From: Tetrahymena elliotti 4EA
Lineage: Eukaryota; Ciliophora; Oligohymenophorea; Hymenostomatida; Tetrahymenidae
Direction of reading: 5' to 3'
NCBI GenBank assembly: GCA_000231825.2
Contig: AFXF02001841.1
Location: 47,818-111,817 of the forward strand
Length of the DNA stretch: 64,000 bases
The notes under the pieces were generated by a model. The model saw only the letters and a list, made by a program, of their open reading frames with translations, did not search any database and was not told the origin of the DNA. A program made the translations under genes and the position numbers. This document shows positions 51,491 through 61,394 of the stretch, in pieces (within the stretch, counting starts at the first letter, position 1; the number at the start of each line of letters is the position of its first letter).

Positions 51491-51815
51491 TTTAAATATG
51501 TTTTGAAAGCTAATCTATTCAAAATATCTTCATTACAATTCAATAAAAGTATTTTAATTGTTACTTATTAAATCTCATGATAGATTAACTAAAATAAGAT
51601 GAACAGAAAGATAGGATAAAGAAATAATACAGAAAATATAATTTTAGATTTTTTTAAGAACAAGGACCTTACTTATTAAATTGATGAATTAATTGAAGAA
51701 AAATAATTATGTGATTTTAAATATGATAATATGATATTATTTTTGAGTATTTTCAATTACAAAAAATTTAAAAGAGAGAACATAAGTAATATGTTTGTAA
51801 ATACAATATTTAAAT

Positions 51816-53561
51816 TCAAAGATCATTAACTGCTTTATTAATAACGTCAAGAGCTTCTTCAACTTATTATTTGTTAATTACAAGAGGAGGAGAGAATCTA
51901 ATTGTAGTGTTATGGGTGGGCTTAGCAAGGAGACCTCTTTCTTTGAGCTTATAGCATAATTAAGTAGCAGTTATCTTGGTACTTTCGTGGAATTCCAAAG
52001 CACAGAAAAGACCTCTTCCTCTAGCTTCTTTAATGAAAGGTTTTTGAATATCTTTAAGACCTTTAAGGAAGATTTCACCCATAGCCAAAGAATTTTCACA
52101 GAGCTTTTCTTCTAAAATAACCTTTATTTAAAAAAATAATTCAATATCTTGTTTCTAGTAAATATTGTTTTTATCTATTACTTTAGTAGCAGTTACAGCA
52201 ACCTTAGCACCAAGTGGATTTCCTCCATAAGTAGAACCATGCTCACCTGGGTTAATTTATTCCATAACTTCATTATCGGTTAAGACAGCTGAAACTGGAT
52301 AGAAACCTCCTGTAAGAGCCTTTGCAAGTAAAACGATGTCAGGTCTAATGCCATCCCATTAATGGGAAAGAAGCTTACCAGTTCTACCAAGGCCAGTTTA
52401 AATTTCATCAATAATTAAAAGAACATTATATTTATCACAAAGTTCTTTAACTTTTTTGAAGTAGCCTTTAATTAAAATAAAAAATAAGTAAATTTAAACT
52501 AAGAAAATAGTATTTCAATCTAAAGCTATTGATAAATTAAGAATGGAGAATTAAAAATTAATTTATATTTACCATCTTCAGGAAGGATGACACCTCTTTC
52601 TCCTTGAATGTGCTCAACAAAGAAAGCGGCAATGTTAGGATCATTCTAAAGTTTAGCTTCAAGTTATTCTACACTATTAAAATCAATTAAGTCAAAGCCC
52701 AATCCACCGAAAGGTCCAAACTTGTAATAACGAGAAGGATCCTCAGAAGAACCACAAGCAGCAATTGATCTACCCCAGAAATTACCCTTAGCAAAAATAA
52801 CCTATAAAATGAATAAAAAATTATATTAATTTATTATTAATTGTAAGAGTAAAATATGTATTTTTCAATTTATGCTTGATCATTATTGGAGTAAATAATT
52901 TGAAAAAAAAGAGCAAAAATTACGTCAAAGCTCAAAACAACTATTGACCCAATTTTATTCCAAAATAAGAAAATTAATTAAGAAAAATAAATTGACATTC
53001 AATAATTATATAAGAAATAGATTCTATTAATCAACTAATTTATTTATATATTATGTATGATTTATTAATCCAAATAAGAAATTAAGCAAATTAATAAATG
53101 GCAATAGTTTATCAAAAAATTTAAAATTTCTTTACCTTAGCTTAGTTATCTGGGACACCCTTGACAGTGTAGGCCCATCTACGGGCGAATTTAATAGCAG
53201 ATTCACCAGCTTCGCATCCAGAATTCATTAATAGTACCTTGTGATAGCCAAAAGTGTCTGATAAAAACTTTTCGCATTCACCAAGATTGCTGTTGTAGAA
53301 AGCTCTAGAGGTCAAGGTAACTTTTTAAGCTTACTCAATGAAGGTCTTAAGGATCTTGGGATGACAATGACCTTGATTAACAGCTGAGTAGGCAGATAAG
53401 AAGTCGTAATACTTTTTACCTTCAACATCAAAGACATGAACTCCCTCACCTCTTTCTAAAACAACTGGAAGAGGGCTGTAATTTCTGCAACCGTATTGCT
53501 TTTCCAAATCCATATAGTAGTTTGAATGGCCAAATCCTCTCTTGATTACCTTGCTTAACAT
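51816..53561 (-). CDS. Ornithine aminotransferase (PLP, class III)
   Basis: Converts ornithine and 2-oxoglutarate to glutamate semialdehyde and glutamate; usually mitochondrial. Four exons: 53136-53561, 52573-52801, 52182-52465, 51816-52121; 414 aa, the normal length without a long presequence. Diagnostic segments are [99 protein letters not shown] and the PLP-lysine motif [32 protein letters not shown] and [12 protein letters not shown] follow. All catalytic residues appear intact. The short N-terminus [13 protein letters not shown] is basic and may serve mitochondrial import. Codon usage is relatively C-rich, suggesting good expression. Confidence 0.96.
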
Positions 53562-55259
53562 TTTTTCTAAATTTCAAATAAAAACTATCACACTTTTCCT
53601 TTCTAGGTTTAAATATCTTATTAGTTAAAGAAACAAGTTTCTTGTTGTCTTTTTGAACTATACTTTAATTAATTTTTTATGATTATATTTTTTTGATCTA
53701 ATGTATTTTTTGGTCATTCAATTTAAAGACTAATCCTTGGAATACTTTTTTTATTTTTTTAATTTTTAAGAAAGAGTGCGTATCTTTCTTTCTTTTCAAA
53801 CTATTTCTTGTTACAAAAGATCACTATGCTAATTAATTACTTGATTAATCTAAAGTTCTTTTCAAAAGCTCTAATTCTTTATCATTTGTTCTATTGATCT
53901 TTAAAGAAAAGTTTAACTTTATATTGTGTAGCATATTGGCAAATACAAGAAAAATAAGGAAAATCTTACTTCAGATCAAATTTATGAAATAACAATCATA
54001 AATATTGAGAAAAATTCATTTAAAAATATTTTTTTGAAAGAAACTTTGAGATTTTAGTCTAAAGCACCAACTAGATAGAACTATTAATAGCATAGTCCTA
54101 CTCTAAACAATTATTTATTTTAAAAACTATACAATTATTACTAGTTAAATATAAGTATAAATGCGTAATTTTTTGTTAATAATTCGTATTATTGACTTAA
54201 TTTTTGTTAAAAAAGCCTTATAGAAATTTCTAATTCTTATTTCTTTGCACAATAGTCTTTTCCTATTTCAAAAAATTAAAGTTAAGACACTCAAAATAAT
54301 CTTTATACATAAATACTTTCTTTTACCCATTTAACAATTTTAGGTCTTCAAAATTAAATCACCCAAATAAGCACCTTAACATAAGCCTAACCATAATTTA
54401 TGCACAGTCAATTTTTTTAATAGAACTAAAATAATTAATAACCTTTCTTGTTTATTCTTTTCATATCTAGTAAAACACAATTGTTCTAAAAAAAGAACTT
54501 ATGAAATCTAATTATCTTTATTAATAATAATATTAAGTTATGACAGAATAACTTATTTCATTTAAAAAAATATTATAATTCAGAAAAATGAATTAAATTT
54601 AGTAGATAATAAAAAAAAAGCAAAATTTGGGTTTATTTAAAATTAAAAATCTTGTTAAAGTTAATCTGAAGTGAATTTATTTAATTTAAATTCAACACCA
54701 TATTTTTAATGCAAGTAAAATAAATAAAATAAAATGAACCATTTTTTTTTCTTCTTATTTTATTTTTTGGCAAATAAAATTTTGAATTTAATTAAATATG
54801 GGTTGATGGATAAATGGATGGCTTTAAATGCTAACAATTTATTATATTGTTAAAGAATTATTCTATTGAGAAAATAAATAAAAAGATTAGATTAATAATT
54901 TATTGTGAAACCAGAAACTGAATTAGCTCATATATTTAGGGTAAATGAATATATTTGGTAGTGAAAGTATTATATTGAAGTTGCAACTGAAACAAATTTT
55001 AATTTAATAAGATAAATAACTAAAATTGCCAAAAAGTAATTCATTTTAGTGTGTTGTTTTTATTTGTTAAAATAAATAAAGTAAACATGCAATTTTGAAA
55101 ATGAATTTTTATTTATCTATTATAAAATTATCTTTCTGCTTAAAGGTGGTTCAAAACCTAAAAAATAATTAAAGAACTCATTTTTTTAACAATTTAAAAT
55201 TGATAATTTCTACATGAATTATAAAAATATATATATCTACATAAAAAATTTAGAAGGGT
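53562..55259. other. Intergenic region, no gene seen
   Basis: About 1.7 kb of A/T-rich DNA between the start of the aminotransferase gene and the 3' end of the PIERCE1-like gene. No supported frame; a short pyrimidine-rich leader lies directly upstream of the aminotransferase ATG. Confidence 0.45.
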
Positions 55260-55781
55260 TCAATATTCATCTAAAGCTCTGTGAACTTTTGAATAAGTTA
55301 CATTTGTATTTAGACCATCGAATTTATGCATTCCAGGGAAACTTTTTGAATAAGTATTATCTTTAGGGTAAAATCTATTAGGAATTTCGAAAGCTGTTGG
55401 CTTTAACATACCATATTCTCTATTACTAGTCATGTAAAGAGGGTTACCAATTTTTAAACCAGGTTCTGGTGCTTTATAAGAATCTTCTTTCAAAGGGAAT
55501 TTTTTAGGAACTATTACATTTCTATCAAACTTACGCTTTTCTTTCATTATTTCATCTTCATCTTCTACTTTTAAATCACTAAATTTGGTTGCTACTGTTT
55601 TATTTTTTAATTATTTGTCAGCTCTTTAAAATTCAGTTTAAGCCTCTACAAGTTCATTGTAAGTTGGTACAGTTTTACTATCCTATAAAAATGGTTATCC
55701 ATAATCATTATTGGTTGTTTGATACATAGCTTTACATCCAAAGGAGTTATTTATTCTTTAACTGGCTAATAATTTATCCAT
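55260..55781 (-). CDS. PIERCE1-like ciliary doublet-microtubule inner protein
   Basis: Single exon, 173 aa, ATG 55781, TGA 55260-55262. The C-terminal half has the order of conserved elements of the Piercer-of-microtubule-wall family (vertebrate C9orf116): YMTSNREYG, then PTAFEIPNRFYPKDNTYSKS, then a Gly and aromatic (GMHKFDGLNTNVTYSK). A second, weaker TTNNDYG unit lies at about residues 23-29 (AMYQTTNNDYGQPF). The N-terminal half is charged (EDEDEIMKEKRKFDR). The protein is small, Tyr/Pro/Asn-rich and without membrane segments, as is typical of proteins threaded into the lumen of axonemal doublets. The assignment is from remembered family pattern rather than an alignment, but the fit is good and cilia are abundant in this organism. 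Confidence 0.75.
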
Positions 55782-55989
55782 TTTTTGTTATTATTGTTAT
55801 CAACTAATTTTATATTTACAAAATGTGTTAATGTTTTAATTAATAATTAATTACTTCAAAATTTTTTCGATCTTCTTTCAATAAAGAAAGTTTGATAAAT
55901 TTACAAAGAAAATAAAGTCAATTTATTAAAATAATCAATAAACAAAAACCTAATATAAAATGAAAGAACTACTTCCTTCTTCAAAGTAA

Positions 55990-56365
55990 GCTTGAAAGCA
56001 TAACTTCTTATTAATTTTTAATCCATTCATATTAAAAAATCTTTATTGATAAAATTCTCAATAAGTTTATGTCAAAGAAACATTTTAATTTACATTCTTT
56101 TATTATTATTGATAAATTTATTTTTTTCTTATCGTTTTATTAAAAATGAATTTTATTTACTTTTTTATTCTTAAATAAACTTGAAAGCATGATTTATTAA
56201 CTTTCAATTCATTAGAACTTAAAAAATCTTTATTAAACCCTGAAATATGTTTTTTTGTCAAACAAACAAGTTAATATTCATATCAATAATCTATTCAATT
56301 TATTTTTGTTCTACTATTTTTAAAAAATGTATTTTATTTGTTTGCTAATTTTTAAAATAAATAAA
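55990..56365. repeat. Tandem direct repeat, two ~189-bp copies
   Basis: Copy 1 begins CTTGAAAGCAT at 55991 and copy 2 begins with the same 11 bases at 56180. Both continue with TTATTAA, AATTTTTAAT or CTTTCAAT, CATT, TTAAAAAATCTTTATT, a TGTCAAA-AAAC block, then AATTTATTTTT and a TTTATT-rich end. It lies in the divergent promoter region between the PIERCE1-like gene (-) and the six-helix membrane protein (+). It is noncoding. Confidence 0.65.
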
Positions 56366-57122
56366 AAAAACTTAATAGATACAAAGGCTTCTTTGATAAA
56401 TTTCTAAATAAATTTTTAAAAAAACGTTTAAATACCAAATAAACAGTAAAGTTAGTAAAGTTGGTTTTTAGGAATGTTTCCTTGAGTAATTTATTTTTGA
56501 TATGATATCTTTTGAGAATAAGCTTAAAAATAACTTTTTAATTTCTGTTAAATTATGACATGAATATTAAGAAGCTTTATAAAAAATGACAAATAAGATT
56601 TTTTTACTAAAAATGTATTTTCTGTTTGGTTATCTTTAATTAAAAATAATTTATTGAAAAACTTTCTTTTTGATTGAATTAATAAAGTTTTTAGAACAAA
56701 ATTTGTTTGGAAATTTTTTAAATAATCTTTTGATAAAAATTATTACTTGATTGAAATTAAATGAATTAGAGTGGATTGATTGGTTTTTATTTATTTATTT
56801 TGGTAAAATTAAAACAGATTTTAAAATATTTTATTTTAAGAGACTTTAAAATTATTCTTAACAAGAGAAAAAATATTTTAACTAAAAATTATGTTTTTAA
56901 AAATAGAAAATTTAAAGATAATTCAAAAACGGATACTGATTAAATTGATTTGAGTAAGTTTTTATCAAAAACAAAATTAGATAATCATTATCATTAAATT
57001 ATCAAGGGCAATATTAGAAGTAAAAAACAAACATCGAAAAATATTAATAGAAGAGTATAGTAGAAATAAAATTAAAAATAAAATAATTTCTATTATTACC
57101 CACATTAAAAAATATATATTGA

Positions 57123-58311
57123 ATGGACAAAGCTCCTCGCAAACCAAAGCAACTTTATAGGAAAGATGCTCTAAATAAAACTGATTAATATCTGAATTAT
57201 GATTTATTCCAAAATGAGGAATAGACTTCATTTTTATCACAATCATTTTGCAGCTCATCAAGTCAACATGACAAGGATAATGAAAAGATGTCTAGAAGAT
57301 CTATCTCTAATAGTATTTTAGACATCACAACTGATGATATTTAAGTAGAATAAAGCAGAACAAACATAAAGTTTTTACCAATAATTTATCTTTTATCAAG
57401 TGGAATAACAATGTTTGGAGGAATAGTAAGCTCATTCCAACAAAGAAAGAAAAAAATTGATATTTTACTACCTTAATTCTTGGAATTACCTTTTAGATAA
57501 TTGCCTTTATTTTAGGTAAATTGACGTATTTTAAATACATTTTATTGAATTATATTAAAAAATAATTATTATTGATCTTAGAATTGTTATAAGCTTTCTT
57601 TTATTAATAAAAAAATTTGTAGATTGGAATTGCTTTGACTTCAGTAACAGGAGTAATTAATCATATCTTAACTTATTTAATGTGGAGATAAAATAAATAA
57701 CATTACAACAGTGCTTAACTTATCAACTGTTTGATAGGTATATTCTCTCAATTATGTATCTTTGTATTCTCAATACTCCCTTCTGCTATGCCAAATACCT
57801 TAAATATTAGTAAAGCTTTTTGCTAGCTAGATCTTTAAATTGATTTTAATGTTTTATATTTTATTAGGATCAGAAGATTGCATATTTTTAAACCTATATT
57901 TTGCAGCTAGCTTTTTATATTAATGCATTTATGTCTATTGTATGGTAAGAACTGTTCCAAAGATGATTAAAATGGCTTATTCATACTAAGTGAGAATTGC
58001 TTTCTTCATCGTCTGTGTTATAGTCTTTGTATTCTGTAATTTTAATTTAAAATTATTTTAGAAATTAAAATATCTAAATAAATAAAATAGATGTCTTCAC
58101 TGGAGTTGCTGGCTTGTAAAGCTAATACCTCAAAATCGATGAAATGATAATTTAAAATTCAAATTCAATTTGTGCCTTTATGCTATTTGCTCTTAATACG
58201 GTTTTCATTTCTCTTTTCTATTTTGACCTAAAAACAGTAAATCTAATTCTAAAGTTTGCTCACATTCAAGATGTAAAGAACATTAGAAGATACAATCAGA
58301 GCATCTTGTGA
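57123..58311 (+). CDS. Unknown six- to seven-transmembrane protein
   Basis: Four exons: 57123-57515, 57623-57809, 57868-58035, 58091-58311; 322 aa. The first ~90 residues are polar and Ser/Asn-rich (MDKAPRKPKQLYRKDALNK). Hydrophobic segments then follow: FLPIIYLLSSGITMFGGIV, IGIALTSVTGVINHILTYLM, LINCLIGIFSQLCIFVFSIL, CIFLNLYFAASFLYQCIYVY, VRIAFFIVCVIVFVFYVFTG and SICAFMLFALNTVFISLFYF. The ends are soluble, with a C-terminal KNIRRYNQSIL. Spacing of the helices, with short loops, resembles a heptahelical receptor (for example cAMP-receptor-like ciliate GPCR candidates), but I see no diagnostic motif and count only six clear helices. The joins are phase-consistent. Confidence 0.68.
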
Positions 58312-58394
58312 TAAATTAAATAATTTGGATTATTAGTATTTTGTATGTCTCGTTCATAAAAGAATGTTAAATAAATTTTTTGTTAAATTTTGAT

Positions 58395-59120
58395 TTTTTT
58401 TATTTAATATTTAATTGTTGGTTTAAATAGTTTATTTTTTACTGCTTGGATAAAAATACTTGGAGCATAAAAATTTAATTTTTAAATGAATACAAATTTT
58501 ATCAGCATTTCATGATTGGCTTTTATTCTTTTATTTTTAACTACAATATGCTAAAAATACATAACATTTAGAAATTTAATTTTTTAAAAAAGCAAATTTT
58601 CAGCTAAAGGTAAGTTAAAAATTTTGTTATTTGTTATAAAAAAAGTTTTTCTAAATGTATAGCTATAATAGTAATTTTAAGAAGAGAACTAATAGCTCAA
58701 AAAAGAAAGTTAAAATTTAACTCATTATTATAATTTTTAAATACATCCTAAATCCAGTAAAATAAACTTAATTTAAGTTGTATTTGATCTAAAAATTTTC
58801 TATTCTTTTTTCAAAATGTTTGGCCTCAATTCACTGAATCTAGCTTTAATGATATTTCAACACTTAAAAAATATCTTAAAATAAAATAGGGCATGCTTAT
58901 TATGATTATTCAAATATTTTAACTTTTTTGGATAACAAATAAAATGAAAAAAAGTTTTTAAAATTATTGGGAAATCTTGATATTGATTATTATAAATATT
59001 GAATTTTTTTTGTAATATTTTACATTGTTGGTTTGAATACTATATTATTTGTTAGCATGAGAATAACTTTAGCTTAAAAATGTATGATTAAAAAAAAATA
59101 TCCATAAATAAGTTAATAGC
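58395..59120. repeat. Diverged direct repeat, copies about 610 bp apart
   Basis: ATTGTTGGTTTAAATA near 58414 and ATTGTTGGTTTGAATA near 59024 start two related ~100-bp segments; both continue TATT-TTT, TAGCATGA or TTGGAGCATA and AAAAAT. Beyond that, TAAATACA-TCC and CTAAATCCA recur near 58740 and 59160. They lie in the noncoding gap between the six-helix protein and the LRR gene, which otherwise holds no gene I can support. Confidence 0.45.
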
Positions 59121-59385
59121 CTTATTATTCGTTGCAAATAAAGTTTTTCAAAATAAGTAAATACACATCCATTCATTCTAAATCCAACGGAGAAATAAGG
59201 TTTTGGTTGAAAAATTATAAAAATTGAATGATTTAGAAAACTTGTATTGATTTGATATGATTAATTAACTATAATATATTGAATAATTATAAATAAACTA
59301 AAATATTTAATCAATTTATCAATTAAAGAAAAAGTATAATAAATCACAAGTTATTTTTTTGAAGCTCCACACTTTTTATTGAAAA

Positions 59386-60613
59386 ATGTCTAAAAAGGCT
59401 GGAGGTAAGAAAAAGAAGAAACCAGAGGAGGAAGATCTCTCCACTGAGTAACTTCCTAAAGTTTATAGACGTAAATGCGAGGCTTTGCAAGCTCCTCCTT
59501 GCAAGTTATTTAGAGAAAAAATAGAGGAAGCTCTAGATGACTAGGATCATGTCAAAAAAGTATGTCAATTTTTCATAAATAAAAAAATTCATCACTTTTT
59601 TTCAATAAAAAATATAGCTGCATATATTTGATCCTTTACAACCATTAGGTATTAGGGCAATTATGGAAAGTTTATCAGATTTAAAATATAAGCATCTTTA
59701 AAGCATTAAATTAGTAAAAGTTGAATGTTAAGATGAAGGAGTTCAGTATATTTGTAATTATATGGAAAAGGGTTAGAATGTAAAGCTTTTAAATTTACCT
59801 CATAATGAAATAACCTATGTAGGTAAACTAATATTAATTATTCAGTTTTATTTTAATAAATTACTTACTATTATATTAAATTGTTCTCAATTAATTTAAT
59901 GAGATTTATTTAACAAAAATAGGATGTGAATTTTTAGGAAAAACAGTAGGAAATACACTTCATGTAAAGCTTTAAAAACTTAAGCTAGACTTCAATAATA
60001 TTGGCACAAAAGGTTTAGCCTTATTGGCCAAAGGTCTGTGCATGAATCCTAATTTATAAAGACTTTCTTTGAATTTTTGCAATATTGATTCTAATGGAGC
60101 TAAATATCTACAATAAATCTTAGCTTATGTAGATAGTAATCTCCATACTCTAAAGCTTAGAGGCAATTTTTTAAGAAACGAAGGTATCTACTAGCTTTTC
60201 AGAGCTTTAGAATGCAACAACTGGCTCTAAAAATTGATTGTTGCTAATAATTAATTTGGAGAAAGTGAAGAAATACCAGTTATAGAAAAGATATGTGAAG
60301 TTATGATGAAAAATAATAGTCTTTAAATTTATGATCTTGACTAGAATGGTATTTATGATGATGGTAAAAAATTAACTTAAAAATTAACTATTTGATTTTA
60401 ATTTAAATTTTAAATAAACTTTAAAAAGGCGCACGCAAACTATTTGAGTGCTATAAAATGTATAAAGTAATTAAAAGAATTCCTTTGTAGGACTTGATTA
60501 GCAAAGAAATCAAGATGGACTTCAAGAAAGTTTCTAAGAAGAGAAAGTTCAAGCTTAAAAAAAAGAAAAAAGGTAAAAAGAAAAAAGGTAAAGGCAAGAA
60601 GAAGAAGAAATGA
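59386..60613 (+). CDS. Leucine-rich-repeat protein with lysine-rich termini
   Basis: Four exons: 59386-59559, 59618-59822, 59923-60363, 60429-60613; 334 aa. The N-terminus is basic (MSKKAGGKKKKKPEEED). Ribonuclease-inhibitor-type LRRs follow from about residue 75: VKLLNLPHNEITYVG, VKLQKLKLDFNNIGTKGLALLAKGL, LQRLSLNFCNIDSNGAKYLQ, LHTLKLRGNFLRNEGIYQLF and LQKLIVANNQFGESEE, each with the LxxLxLxxNxIxxxG pattern. The C-terminus ends in an extreme Lys/Gly tail (KKKKKGKKKKGKGKKKKK). Many ciliate proteins with such LRR arrays are axonemal or basal-body components, and Lys-rich ends could bind tubulin tails or nucleic acid; that is inference. The start has a good AAAAATG context. Confidence 0.88.
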
Positions 60614-60667
60614 AATATTTATTCAAAATTATTAAAAATCTCCACTTATTCTTTGTTTGTGTGTACA

Positions 60668-61300
60668 TATTAAAATATCTTTTTCCACAATTTAAAATAA
60701 TTTATCATCCAAATCAAATGTTACCATAAAAGCAAGAACATAAAAAATACATATTTTTATAAAATACCTTTATTTATTTATCTATTTATTAGTGTTGGTA
60801 ATATTTTTTATTTTCAACAAATTAAAATATAAAATTTTATTGAAAGTCAAGAACAAAAAAAATTGAGTTATAAAATAAAAACATTTTTTTTAATTAGTGT
60901 GTATGTTCAATAAAAAATATCTTTATTTGTTGATTAGTTTTACAATAAAAAGTATTGTTTTCTCCAAATTAAAATATTTTGTTATCTAAATAAAATTTTT
61001 ATTTAAAGACAAGAACAAAACAAAATGAGTTATTAAATAAAAATATCTTTATTTACTAGTGTATATATACAACATTAATCTTTATTTAAAAGTGGATACA
61101 ATATTAATCTTTGTTTATTAGTTAAAACAATTAAAAGTATTGTTTTCTATATATTAAAATAATCATATAGTTCAATTTTTATGAAAGTAAGAATAAAAAG
61201 AACAGAATTATTAAATAAAAATGTCTTAATTTATTAGTTTTTCATATAAAAATGATAGTTTAAAACAAATTAAAATATTTTATCATTTATATCAAATTTT
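60668..61300. repeat. Degenerate minisatellite, about four units of 115-175 bp
   Basis: Recognisable by recurring marks in fixed order: ATTAAAATA, then (AA)GTCAAGAACAAAA, then GAGTTATTAAATAAAAA, ATCTTTATTTA, TTAGTGT-TAT. The CAAGAACA mark occurs near 60733, 60848 and 61011, with a decayed form near 61175. The array fills the gap between the convergent 3' ends of the LRR gene and glutathione synthetase. No coding frame was seen. Confidence 0.65.
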
Positions 61301-61394
61301 TTCTTCTTTATTTAAAATGTAAGTTATATCTTTTTAACTTTTATTGAAATAATAAACTAATTTATTAATTTTGTTCTCTGAGAAATTATCAAGC

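Larger units (their letters stand above)
48966..51815. other. 2.8-kb AT-rich intergenic region with a duplicated segment
   Basis: The largest gene-free stretch. I found no frame with balanced composition on either strand and no tRNA-like boxes. It contains the duplicated element and hairpin listed separately. It lies between the start of the transporter gene and the 3' end of the aminotransferase gene. Confidence 0.45.
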
